From: Turnera subulata
Taxonomy: Eukaryota > Streptophyta > Magnoliopsida > Malpighiales > Passifloraceae
Direction: 5' to 3'
Length of the DNA: 64,000 nt
Assembly (NCBI GenBank): GCA_028386065.3
Contig: JAKUCV010007374.1
Location: forward strand, 102,085-166,084
Positions 21,590 to 33,651 of this stretch are shown in pieces (position 1 is the first letter of the stretch; every line of letters begins with the position of its first letter). A program made the position numbers and the translations under genes. The notes beneath the pieces were generated by a model. The model worked only from the letters and a program-made list of their open reading frames with translations. It made no database searches and had not been told where the DNA came from.

Positions 21590-24249
21590 TTCTCTTCTCT
21601 CAACTCTTAACCCTCATCTCTCAATCTCTCTCTCTCTTTTTTTTTTTTCTTGTTAACCACAACCTCTCCTTGCTTTCTCTAAAATGTTGGGTTTTCTTCC
21701 GATCGGGTTCAATGGTTTGTTGCTGGATTTGAAGACATAGTTTGATGTGGGGTTGTGTGTTCGTTGGCCACTTCGGGTGGTGTCTTCCGGTTACTTTTTA
21801 TTGAGGTGGAGCCTGAGTTCGGTGTCCGACGAGGTGACAATTCTTTGTATTTGGGTCGAACCAACAAGAATGGGTTCGGTTCTGTTAATTTGGTAATTTT
21901 TTGAAGTTGGTCGTGAGTTGAAACCGTGCTTTTTTTTAGGTGTCTGGTCAACCTTTTAAGAGCTGAACTTGTGGTTTTGTTCGATCTTTAACAAAAGGTA
22001 AGAGCCATCTCATTTACCCGTTTTGATAAGCTCTCTATGCATTGGACTTTGTATAAATTAATAACAGTTTGCCACTATGCATAAACCTTGATATGAAGGA
22101 TGCTGCAAAATTTCTTATGATGCAGACACGAGCAAATTACTGACTTTAAAAATTCAGACACATATATATGTGTGTATTCAAGTAATAGAACACGTGGTTT
22201 GTAGGTTGATACTAAACTTTTTTTTAAAAAAAAAATTTTGGAGCTGTAAGATTGACTTGGTATTTGGGTGCGGTTCCTAATTGATTTTATTCTTTCCTTC
22301 CTAATAAACCATTACCTCTACTCGCACAGTATCCTAGCAATTAATTTTTTTTTTTTTGGTCATTGGTTAGTATATCTAAACTTGAAGTGTAATAAAGGGT
22401 ATGACTTTGCAAGCGGGGTCTTTTTTTAAGTTGTTCGGGTTTTCAAACAATTAACGTTTTACAATTATTGTTGAGTTGCTTGGAGGTTTTTAAGAGTTGT
22501 TGGCATGAACCCGTTAACAATTGGACCTTGCCATAATATGCAAATTATTAGAGAATGCTCCAGGGGTTTTTTTATATAATTTACGTAAAAAAGGTTCTTA
22601 AGGACACTGACGCAACCAATGTTTTTTATTAAGGCACATGACAAACTCATGTGTAACCTTGTTGAGTTTTGTCCGACATAGCATTGAGTACTTGTTGGAG
22701 CTTTATGTGCTAATGAAATCTAAAACTTTTTTTTTTTAATTATTCAACAAAATATTATTTTTCTTATGGCTTTACGCTTACACTGTTATAGAGTTAATTG
22801 ATTATACCTTGGGTTCCATGTACCATAAGCCGTGTTCATTATTCCAAAAAGAGTTTCAGTTTTCAAACGTTGTCTCTTAATAAGACTAAATGGAAGTGGA
22901 TCCTAATCCTTATTTATGCTCCTGTCAGGTCAAGGATTGATACCCATATAGTATGTATATACATAGCGTGCATGGATTCATCCAAAAGGTACAAATTGTG
23001 TGTGATTTATGATGTACATGTGTCTATGTCTAGGCACTGGGATACCTTTAGAGCAACAAGGTTTTATGTCGAGATATGTTTGGACGCTAGCTATCTAATG
23101 ATCAGGTGAGGACATATAAACCCTTGTATGCAATACTGCCTACAATACTCGGTTAATTGAAATGACATATCAAGTGGTAATATTTGTTTGGCATTAAATG
23201 CTGTGTGTTGGTATGTCTGCGGTGTTGAGGTTGTGTGCACGGTGTATCATAATGATGAGATCTTGTTGCTATGCACCTGATTACTTGTACTGTGTGCCTG
23301 TCGTGATATAATATGCCTGTCGAGCATGATTTGATCTGTTATGAAATATAACAAGTTATATGATTTTGTGGTTGTGTGGTGAACTGTGGCCGGAGACCCG
23401 GACTTGAGAATAAGTTGTTAAACTCACACAACCCTGAACAATCATAATTTATGGCACATATAATTGTTTAAGCACAATTGCGAATAACATACTAAAAGAA
23501 TACTAATGCGGAGCTATTGACGAGTTGGCTATATTTGGGCTTATGTCCTGACTTGGGTTGATGCCCTGATCTTACTTGGACTTATGTCCTGACTTAGGTT
23601 GATGCCCTGATCTTACTTGGACTTATGTCTTGACTTGGGTTGATGGCCTGATTTTATTTGGACTTATATCCTGGCTTGGGTTTATACCCTATTTGTATTT
23701 GGGCTTATGCCCTAATTGTCTGTACAGACGGAACCGAGCTTGACGTAGACAGTGGAGGGTCCTAATAAAATATACAACCCTAATAGCAGTAAAGTACAAC
23801 GACAATAAGACAATAAAAGACAAGTGATGGTTTGAAGTCTGTTGATGACTTGTGATATGCCTTGTGACTTGTTTGTGCACTGTGATTGCTACTGCTTGAT
23901 GCCAGTATTTGTGGTTGATTTGTATTAGTATACCTTGGTTTATTTGTTTGCGGTGAGACAGTGGTTGGTCTCACCCCCCTCATAGTCTTTATACAGGTTA
24001 ACTGATCGATGATCAGTGGTGCATATCTGCAGGTGGCAGTGTTGTCCTCTCCTTGAGTTGGATCCATAGAGTATAATACATTCATGTTTCTTTATGTATA
24101 TGTCTTCCGTTGTATATTCGTACTGTATTATTTGTTGTATGATTGATTGTTGGTCATGTTGATGTTATCGTATCCCGGGCAGAAGGGCATTTTTGTCTTT
24201 TCACATGTTATAACTAATTAGATGAATAATTTGGGATACGGGCGTTTCA
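21067..24249 (+). mobile_element. Right Tekay-like LTR, uninterrupted
   Basis: 3183 bp from TGTAACGCTACG to GGGATACGGGCGTTTCA. It serves as the empty-site reference for the left LTR. It includes the TATA box at 21475, a long CT microsatellite at about 21541-21584, the donor-like AAAAGGTAAGAGCC near 21994, the conserved block at 23105 and the hairpin at 23952-23975. Confidence 0.88.
21541..21584 (+). repeat. (CT)n microsatellite
   Basis: About 20 CT units downstream of the LTR TATA box. The left LTR has only a short interrupted version (10265-10290), so the tract expanded after the copies separated. Confidence 0.95.
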
Positions 24250-25773
24250 ATTAATGCAAATGATGAAATCATTGATATCTATTCTTTTACAAGTAGATGC
24301 AATTGTTGTGGAATTTAATTTGTAGCAAGCTGCAGATTATCCAGCCTTTCCTTCATAAAAAGCTTTCTCAATGGTAATTTCTTTTATTTCTGAAACTTCT
24401 TGTGCCATTATGTTGGTAGTTGTTTTTATATAGCAAGAACGAGAGCCCTTTCCCTTGAAATGGCCAATCCTTTTTCAGGTTTTGAGTTTTTTGGTCAAGC
24501 ATCACTCCCTATTAAATGATGAGACAATTGGTCCTGTATTTCTATGTCTGTCTGCTACCTTTAATGAACATATCTCGCCCCCCATCCATAAAATTTAACG
24601 TCAACTAAAGACAATATTAGTGTCTTTCATACAACTTCCCCTCTCTTGCAATGGTTTATGCCATTAGTAATCAACTCAGCCTTGGCTTTGCATCTGGAGG
24701 CATATTTGGTAATCTTGTCTCCCTTGTTCCTATGTTGAGAAAGCAAACTTTCTAGGTCAGTAGGCAAAAGTCTCGAGATCTATTTATATGTGAAAAGTTT
24801 TTCGTTAAATTGCCAGAAACAACTGGCTCATTTTGAAACACATTGGGGTTTAATTTGTACGTGAGTAAGCAAATATTCAATGCATTAATTTTTTGAATCA
24901 TTCATTAGATAGGTGAACAAGGAAATGATTTGACCATCACTTCCAAGTTCCATAAAAGAAATTTCATGTTCGCTCACATAATTTAATAGGGAGAATAGGT
25001 GGGAGCTAATCCATCTACAAATATTGAATCCATTTCTACAATTATGTACAGGATTAGAGTGGACTACATAATATATTTTATAGTTGTCTATAATTCTGAA
25101 GCCATTTCTATCTATATCAATCGTCTAATTATAGTATGATCCAATGCATTTTGGAATAGGAAACCTATAAACCTTCTTTTGGTTTTCAATATGCCTGTAG
25201 TTTTCAAAAGCATAGAGCTAGTACTGCTTTAAGGCTTTCTCCTTTAAAGGTTCAATCACTTCGTTATTAATACACTGACTTAGGGAAATAATGTTATCTT
25301 CTAGCTATTCTTACCTAATTTTGTGTATGTTTTTCTCCCTAATACTTAATTAGGTGTGATCATTCTTTTTTAGTGTTAAATGAAACAATTCATTGGAGTT
25401 ATATTATTAGCACAAACAGTATTTACATTGTTACTAGCTTAAAATTGTTGGTCACTCTCAAATCCTTGATAGAAATTTCAACACGGTTATTGCAACCATC
25501 TAGAGAAAATACATTGTTTAAGCACTTTGAGCAGTAAGATATATTTGCATTTGCTGTGTATTTTTAACATTCAAATGACGAAGTTACGTAATTAAGGTAT
25601 TGCTTTACTGTCAATTTAGGTTATGCCTCTTGGCCTATCTTTTATAATTTCAAAAAGACATGACTTTTTTTGCATTGATGAATATTTGAAAGACATTATG
25701 AGTTTTCTAATCATAATGGTCATGGAACTTCTTAGAATTAAGATGTTACTTTGTTGATCCATCAATTCGCCAA
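24250..25773. other. No recognisable gene
   Basis: AT-rich sequence between the Tekay-like LTR and the FAR1-like pseudogene. A short exon-like stretch at about 24327-24373 is bounded by TTGTAG and GTAATTTC, but 15 codons are too few to assign. Confidence 0.4.
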
Positions 25774-26869
25774 TGGTGGAAATTAAAGATGTTGATGGAT
25801 ACAGTGGTAACAACGATGCATCCAGTGAGGACAAATGTCTGGATGATAAATGGATGGGTGATGTAGTTGAAGAGGAAGAGTATATGATGACCAGTTAAAA
25901 GAAATTACTAAACTTACTATTGATGATGTAATAGGATTAGAGTTTGATATTGAGGAAGAAACATATGAATTTTATGTCAAATATAGTAGATGTATTGGGT
26001 TTATTGGTAGAAAGCACATTGTCCAACAAGAATGGAGTGGTAAAATTGTGAAACATGCATTTGTTTGTAGTAATGGAGGACAGAGGGATCCTAAACATAT
26101 ATCTATGGAAAACCGGAACAGGGACCATAGGGCATTGACAAATAGTGTATGCAAGATTTCGAATTAGATTGGATCATGACTTAAATAAGTGGATAATGTT
26201 GAATTTCTTTGAGCAACATATTCAAGACCTTATACCAGTTAATATGTTTCATCTTTTTGCGTGCTAATAGGAAGTTATCGAATCCACAAAAGGCATAAGT
26301 TGATAGTCGTTTTGGTTAGGAATTGTCACATAATGGGAATTATGGTTGGACAATCATGAAGATATCATAGAGTTGCTTTTTGTAAAAGAGATGTGCATAA
26401 CCACAATGGAAGAGAGAAGTGAGCTAAAATTACCGAAAGAGATGTTCTTTGGCTACTGAACTGTTTGCAATGCACGACAGATATAGTTCCTATGTCATTT
26501 TCTAGGTTTACAAGTATAGAATAAGAACATCTACAAAACCTCTTTTAGGCAGATGGTATTAGTCGTGTTGATTACAAATATTTGGGGATGTAGTATCTTT
26601 TGAAAGTACTTATAAAGTTAACAAATATGGAAGCCCCTTTTCGCATAAACCACCATGGAGGTACCGCTATATTTGGATGTACTTTGATTGCAGATGAAAC
26701 ATCTGATACTTATAAGTGGTTCCTGGAGACATTTTGTGCATGCATGAATAAGAAACAACCCGAGTCAATTACTACTGCTGCTGACAATGGAATGCAGAAC
26801 ATAGTTGAGGTGGTTATACGAAAAGCCACCCAGATAGTGTGTTTGCTACTTATTACATTATTTTATTAA
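25774..26869 (+). pseudogene. FAR1/FRS-like or MULE transposase-derived protein, decayed
   Basis: Starts with ATG at 25774 and an acidic N-terminus, with a stop near 25895. Next, in another frame, is GLEFDIEEETYEFYVKYSR plus the following WSGKIVKHAFVCSNGG (about 25933-26075), matching the FAR1 DNA-binding domain pattern. At 26581-26630 FGDVVSFESTYKVNKY and, after a frameshift, APFRINHHGGTAIFGCTL with LIADETSDTYKWFLETF (26630-26740) match the MULE transposase domain. FAR1-related proteins are plant transcription factors derived from Mutator-like transposases, so this could be either a host FRS pseudogene or a MULE remnant. Downstream parts (SWIM zinc finger) are missing. I saw no terminal inverted repeats around it. 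Confidence 0.75.
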
Positions 26870-28852
26870 TGAAAGAAGTAAGAAGAAGCAATAGTGATTC
26901 TTATATAATTTTGATATTAATTAATAGTTTTTTTTTACTTTATATAGGGGTCTATATATTTTTTTTTATCTTTGTTAACTAAATTATATTCTAGAACATA
27001 ATATTTCTAGTCGACGTTGTGATTATTCATTATTTCTAGACATGATCTATTTTCAAAAGTTATATTAATTTTTATATTCATATTTTTGTTCTTTTGTCAA
27101 ACATAGAATTTTTAAATTATTTCTCAAATTATAAAGGCTTGTATATTTTTAATCATAGTTTACTAATTTTTTTTATATCTTTATTATTTTTTAAAATGAT
27201 TATATTATATATTTCAACTTAAATTTTTTTAAAATATATTTACTCATTATTCTTCATCTCTTTCTACAAAATTTTTCAATCAAAAAATATTTATTTGTTT
27301 TCTATAACTAATACTTAGTTCTTATTAGTATATAATTCTTATTTATTTTATTATTTAAGCTAGAAATATTTTTTTAAAAATTATTACTATTATATTAAAT
27401 ATAAATTTTATTCATTCCATCAATATTTTTATTTTTACATCTCATTTATTTAAAATAACTAAAATAATACAATATTTTTTCCTAATTTAAATGAATTATA
27501 AGGATAATAATCAATTAACTTTTTGCTTGCATTGTCGTCCTATGTGTAAATTTAGACTGTTTAATTAAATATTAAATTATCTATAACTTTAATTATATTT
27601 ATAGAAATAAAATGTTAAAAAATATATTTCAGAAGAAAAATAATTATAATAAAATTATGAAAATAATTGTATATATTATTACTACTAAAAATTATTATGA
27701 AATTATTACTTTTTACTATTTGTAATTTAATTTCAATTTGTATATATTGTTTAAGTTATAATTTTAATAAAATTCTTAGAATAACGTTAATAATTTAAAC
27801 TGGAACATTATAAATATTTTTCCCGGAAATATACGAGTGATGACAAAAAATGTTGGAATGTCCTGTGTTGGTATGTAGTAATAGTTATCAGGTCAGAAAG
27901 TTACAGTTTCATTCTAAAATATAGATATAAGTGGAAAGATAATAAAAAAGTGTAAAAAATAATTTTTGCTTAATGTATCTAGCTTTTACATTTCAGAGAG
28001 TTAGTAGCCCGATAACAGAATTTTGGAAATTTAACATGCCCAAGTAAAATGTGCTCCAAGTTTTACAATTATTAATCAAATATATTTAAAAATTTAAACC
28101 TATAACCTACTTGGCTCCAGCATTTTAGGCTTCCAACCAAACATATTTTGAATTTTAACCTACAGCCTTCCAAATAAGAATGGGCCAATTATCAGAAGTA
28201 AAAATTAAAATAACCCAACAAACTCTTTTGCCTCCACGTTTAAGATATTAAATTTAGTTTGTGAATATTAAACTAGGGTTCAACAATTTTTTAAGGTATT
28301 GCACCTTAAAATTATTTCGCATAAATTGCAAATTCTAGTGGGTCTTGTTCAGCTTATACATTCTATTTTATTTTCTCTCTCTTTTTTTTCTTCTAGAATT
28401 CTTGTATTCTCTCTTTGTTTATCATTTGCTTCTTAATTACAATCGCGAGTTGGAAAAATCAACATGGACGGGAGAATAAAGTGTTCTGCGTTCCTAAGAA
28501 TAACAAAAAGGTTCTATATATCCAATTTAATACTAATCCAATGTTTCAATTACTGTATTGTAGTGTTGGGTGGCATGTTGTGTGTAATTATGCAAGTAAG
28601 AGTGCAAGTTTGTTTATTAGGGGTTCAAGGAAGTTAAACCGTCATTAATAAAGAGTATCTCCTGTAGCCCCAAAAGTGCATGAGAGAAGAGGGATGAATT
28701 AGGCTTTAGAACTTTTTCGAGTGTTGCAGGATCTGGTTTTTGTGAAACCAGATTCGTGTGAGGCTTGATGAGTGTTTACGGCAAGAATATAAATGAGGTA
28801 AGGAAAGAGAAGCAAACACAAGTGATTTAGAGTGGATCCCCCTCATTAGGTA
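26870..28852. other. Very AT-rich spacer with one LTR scrap
   Basis: 26870-27800 is extremely AT-rich with no coding content. About 27812-27907 is a degenerate copy of the 3' end of the solo LTR at 520-1010 (shared CGAGTGATGACAAA-like stretch, ending GTTACA). 28400-28850 has no assignable gene. A short inverted repeat (ATCTGGTTT/AAACCAGAT) is at about 28731-28753. Confidence 0.5.
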
Positions 28853-30428
28853 TGATAGCTTTCTGCATGTATACAGGGTTGTTTTAGCACACAAGGTCGT
28901 CTCATAGGGATCTTTGCTAAATACTACTTAACAAAGCAATTTATGATTATCTAGAGAAATAAATATTGTTGTAGAGTTTGATGACTTAAATCAGAAAACT
29001 AAAGCAAATAGAAACGATTAAGTCAATAATATTAAATATCTAGGACTTTGGGGAATTCTTTGCAAACAATTCCATGCAATTAAGCTCCGCATAAGCAAAC
29101 CATGTTCTGTCGCCACAAAGCTAGCCTATGTAAAATCTAGGAATTAAAATCTGAAAATAAACTCCTATAAAAGGCCAGGTAAACCTAAAATAGATCGTTA
29201 GCCTACTCTCGTAGCGCCATAAAATCCCTTCCTAATTTATTTCCACTATCCTTTTGCCACAGTTAAAATAAACTAAGAACATTAAAAAATTTACCTACTT
29301 AATCTCCAATATAAAGCACGCCTCCCTCGAGATCGGTTTTTAATGCCCGATTTATGTTTTTCTATAGGTAAACGAGGCTGTCACTTAACGTTTTCCTATT
29401 ATGGTTTTGTGCTAAACGATGGCCAATCAACTAACATAGTGAAGTTCCATAAACCGAATTAAAGAAGAATAAATTTAGAAAATAAAATTTAATTAAATGA
29501 GCGTGGAAATAATTAATAAGTTCATCCCCTAATCCACGAAAAGGAAATTAGCAAGACATAACTTTAAAGTAAATAACTAGTACTTGGAAATAATTCATCA
29601 TGGTTAATTCAAGGAAATAACTTACAAGAAAGTGGAGCCAACCTCGAACAAAAAGAGAAAATCCCCAAGCTAAGAATCTTCCAAGAAGCTAAACTAGAAA
29701 TGCTAAAGTTTACAAGAGAAAGTAATAAAAGGAAAGTACAAGCTCCTAAGCTACTTGTGTTTTTTTGCCGAATGAAGGATGTAGAGCTTTTGTCGTCATG
29801 TGTAGGCCTTTATATAGTGCAGGAGGGAAAAATTTGGATGGCTGGAAATGGTGTGAAGTGGCGCTAAAAGTGGCAGCGGACCACTTCACTTTTGCGCTAA
29901 AATTGTATTATTAGCCACCATCCTCAAACTGTTGCAAGACTTGTGATAATGGTTCTATTCCGTGAGCAAGTACAACCACGTTTACATGACCAAGTCACCT
30001 TCCAAAAATAATGCATGCATGTGGGGAAGTAGTTCACGTGATGCTAACAAAGTTGACATCTTCCAGTTGACTTCTTCCACTCTTATATTTAATCTTGGAC
30101 CACCGAAAATATCCTGGCAATGTTCTTCAGTATTTCATGGGGATTTTGGGGCAAAATCCAGGTGCTTCTTCCCTTGCGCATGTCATTAGGTTGCCTGTGC
30201 CGAAAAGGCTGCATGGGCTGGTTGTGCAGGAATTATGCTCCTACTCCATTTTTTCGTCTTTTAGTCCCTATTTCTGCACAAAACAAGTAAGACACTGGGA
30301 CAAAAGGTATTATTGAAATAAAGAGAATAAAATGAAAGGAAACAACATGAATAGATAAAATAGCTAATATTCGCAAGTTAAAACCCATAAAAATAGCCCA
30401 TAAATGAGTGCAAAATGCACACTCATCA
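28853..30428 (-). mobile_element. Athila-like 3' LTR
   Basis: Read on the minus strand it starts TGATGAGTGTGC (30428) and ends AGCTATCA (28853), 1576 bp. Immediately outside at 30429-30441 is the polypurine tract (minus AATTTTGGGGTGG). A TATA box on the minus strand lies at about 29808-29816 (TATATAAAG). It is related to the LTRs at 42969 and 52393 but clearly a separate copy. Confidence 0.85.
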
Positions 30429-31517
30429 CCACCCCAAAATTAAGATTTTGCTTGTCCGGAAGCAATTTTCGTGAAAATCGGAATGAAAACGTCTTACCCA
30501 TTGGAATCAGCGGGGCCCAATCAACCAAAGTTACATGGAAAGTCTCTAAATTTCACGAAAAAAGGACCCGACATCCGACTGCAAAAATTCTGAGAAAAGG
30601 TGCCAAATTGGACCGAATATGCACTTTTTTGGGTAATTAATCTCATTGATTATAACTAACAACTTCCCTTTTTGTTTGCTAAAAATAATAATTCTGGCAT
30701 TTGTAAAAACAAAACAAAAAAATGGGGTCAAATATGCAGATTCACTTCCCGATCTTTACTAATGACAATGATAGATTTTCAGGGATCAAAAGGTCTTTAT
30801 TCGGGTTGAAATGAGGCTTGGGTTAGGTTAGAAAGGAAAGGAATGAAGGTAATCAAAAGATGCAAATGCTCAAAAAAAAATCTTACTGTAACATAGCCAA
30901 GCAAGGTGTCTTCAAAATGGTTCTAAAGAATATTGTGTGCACGATGGAGAGTTTTTGTTGCCTTCTTTCTTTTCTTCTCTTTTTTTTTGGTGAGAAACTT
31001 CTATTTAATGTGTCTTTTTTTTGTGAAGTATCTCTCTTTTTGTCTTTTCCATTTGAAGGCAAAGACAAATCAATAGCATTCTCCAATATCAGCACAGGCT
31101 GCTTGTGTTGTGCTTGTGAGTAAATGAAACACCACTTATCTTGATGTTAGGCAGATGTTAAGGAAAGATAAAATTGAGCAAATGCACATGGGTGGATGTC
31201 TATGAAAAATATGGTGATAGCCATGGATTCAAAGGGGCATAGGCGGTGAATGTGGGTTTGTCGACGAAAAATGGCTATCAGAAAAAGTCCCAAAGTGGTT
31301 TGCGAGGGTGAATGTATATACATGGGTGAGCTATATGGTTAGTGTGGGCTATGCAAAAGAATGCCTTAATCCTATCCTTAAAACCACCCTTGTGAAAATT
31401 TCGCCTTGATCGGGTTGTGGACCTGTTCTAAGACGCAAAAATTTATGCCAAATGTGTTTTGTAAATAAAGCAAAGCAAAGTCAAGAGGGTAAAAGCGAAT
31501 TAAACCAATCGAAAAAA
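30429..31517 (-). mobile_element. 3' non-coding internal region of an Athila-like element
   Basis: Colinear with 45457-46550 of the larger Athila element (shared GATGGAGA... and TTCGCCTTGATCGG-like stretches). No ORF. It ends at the Tat-like insertion at about 31518-31524. The sequence on the far side of that insertion (42157 on) does not continue it, so material has been lost or rearranged. Confidence 0.65.
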
Positions 31518-31523
31518 TACAGC

Positions 31524-33136
31524 AGTGAACACTCAAATTTGACCCATGAATATTCCTTTAATTTAGATTTTGGGTATGCTCAAACCATAACATTAATGAG
31601 ATGATTTGGTATTTGGCTAAGGCACAATTGGAATTTATTTTAGTGGAATGCATATTTTATGAATTGGGGTTTATATATTGGAAACTTAGGATTAATGAGA
31701 TGATTTATTCTTACAATAAAAAAATACTAAACTCCAGTTCATTAAAATATTATTCTATTTTATTTATTTGGGCATTCTTGCTTATTTTAACCCGATTATA
31801 ATGAGATGACATCTTTTTGGGTTAAGGATGAATTTGAGGGCCTAAGTTTATGAAACGTGGACTTTTCCGAGTTGAGCAGCCCATAAACATATTACTTGTA
31901 GACTAGTTTTAGCTCTGTTTTTCGTGAAAAATCAGAGTTAAATCATTTTTAATGGTAAACGTGTTTTTGGTATGATTTGGGCATAAAATGGGGCCTTAAT
32001 GTATAATAAATCAATTAGGAGATGATTGGGGGGAGTACTAATCAGGAAAAGAGGTGATTCTGGTCGATTAGGGGTTAATTACGCGGTGGAATCAAATTAG
32101 GAAGGAATTGTGGGAAACCCGGAGTAAAAAACGAAAGAACGGGGGAAACGTGGAGGTGTCGGGCGGCCATGGCGGGATGACCGCCGGGCCTGGTGGTCAT
32201 CTAGCCCATGATCGCCGGCCATCCAGCCCATGACCGCCGGCCTTGGCGGTCTTGGCGCCCGGAAATGCCCGATTTTTGCCCTTAATTTGATTCTACACGA
32301 TTTTGGCCTAGATTTTTGCTGAGACCTTGCTCATTAAGCAGGCCCACGCCCCTGTACTCCCCAGAACACTATAAATAGCACCTCACACTCACATTTCAAG
32401 CGATCAATCTCTCATTCACACACACACCCCATAAGCTTTGTTTCCTTGGAGAAACTCTACCTCTCCATGCTTAGAAATCTCTTTATAGGCAGAAATTCTG
32501 GAGGAATTTCATGGGTATCATCATCAAGGGAGCAACAAGGGTAGACCAAGAGGGGATTAAAGATTAGTCTTAGAAGTGGCAAGGAGTTGGGTGGAGAACA
32601 TAACCCAATCTAAGGAGCTAGAGGAGGGCTATAAGAGGTAACACTAAACCCTTTTGTGTTTGTTATTTGTTGAGGATTTGTTGATGATATTGATGATGTG
32701 AGTGCTATGATGCCATGAACAAGAACTAAGTGGGCTTTGAACCTGATCGCTGGGGTACGTAGGTGGTCCCTAGTCGTGGAGGCTCAAGCAAAATTATTTT
32801 ATTTTTCTCTTTTGTCCCAATTTTAGTTTTGTTCTTATGTGATTTGTTTTCCACAATATGCACACTTGCACAAGGCATACATATGTTCTTTAATTGCACA
32901 AAGTTTTGCCCCAACATGGATGGTGCCTAACACCTTCCCATCCATGATGAACCCCTGAGCCCAATATCTTTGGTACGTCAATTGGTTGCTTTGAAACGGT
33001 GTCATGAAAGGTTTTTTCCCGAATTTTGCCCTAAAATAAAATTCGGGTGGTGACTCCAAAAGTATTGGGTGATGGTTGAGAAGAAGATGTAAGGAATAGG
33101 TAAAGAGTCCCAAATGATTTGGGTCGGGTCTTCACA
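31524..33136 (+). mobile_element. 5' LTR of the Tat-like element
   Basis: 1613 bp, colinear with 40599-42156. Contains the GACCGCC-rich block at 32155-32270, the TATA box at 32370-32377 and a CA-rich leader (CTCATTCACACACACAC). The sequence after it (CCTCGCGACTTTACTAGG) may be a worn TGGCGACTCC-type primer site as used by Ogre-like elements. Confidence 0.85.
32370..32377 (+). promoter_or_regulatory. LTR TATA box
   Basis: TATAAATA, about 100 bp after the GACCGCC-rich block; the 3' LTR has the same at 41454-41461. Confidence 0.75.
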
Positions 33137-33651
33137 CCTCGCGACTTTACTAGGAATTTTGAGGGTTTAATAAAGTTTGTGCAATCGTCGAATTTTGTAT
33201 GCCTTTCTACGTGTCATTGTAAGTGCGTTGCATTCATGACAATTGATGTGAATCCTCTACCATAAGAGGGCTAGGGAATCCAAATCCGCTACATGCCTTC
33301 CTTAAGCGATAGTGGTTTCAGTGAACTCGTTTCTCGATGCTTTGCAATGATGGGGATTAATGGGCCTTGGACCTCACACGATATCCATTATCACATGTGA
33401 GTAGGTCAACCTATTCCCTAGCGACAATCTTTGGCCCCCAACCAGCTGCATACCCTGAGCATCTCATGCATAATGAATCAATAAGTGGTATATGAATTTT
33501 GATGATTATTGTAGTGAATTAAAGTAAGTGTAAATAGAGTGCCCTCTTTTATTTCTTCATATCCAAGAGAAATCGACAAAAAAAATAGAGTGCTAAGGAG
33601 CCTCCTGGGTACCAAGATCCCTGACACCTGCGATCCACACAGTAGGGCAAG

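Larger units (their letters stand above)
9805..24249 (+). mobile_element. Tekay/Del-like chromovirus remnant with nested LTR insertions
   Basis: The left LTR starts TGTAACGCCCC at 9805 and ends GGGCGTTTCA at 19436, but is interrupted by 11367-17889. The right LTR is 21067-24249 and intact. The sequence before the right LTR, TTTCGAGGACGAAATTTT (about 21032-21049) then AAGTGGGTAAGAAT, is the signature that precedes the 3' LTR of Tekay/Del chromoviruses. LTRs of about 3.1-3.2 kb also fit that lineage. The internal region is only about 1.6 kb and has no gag-pol. I found no clear target duplication (GTTAT before, ATTAA after), so the ends may have been altered or the two LTRs may come from different copies. 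Confidence 0.75.

Noticed and set aside
21379..21732. Open frame with Ser-Leu runs
   Set aside because: It translates the (CT)n microsatellite and LTR leader.
9800..24254. Target duplication for the whole Tekay-like element
   Set aside because: GTTAT and ATTAA on the two sides do not match well enough. I do not claim that both LTRs come from one insertion event with intact ends.
28731..28753. Short inverted repeat ATCTGGTTT/AAACCAGAT, with similar motifs near 58184 and 60034
   Set aside because: It recurs in sequence near copia remnants and may simply be element sequence; too short to call a shared element.
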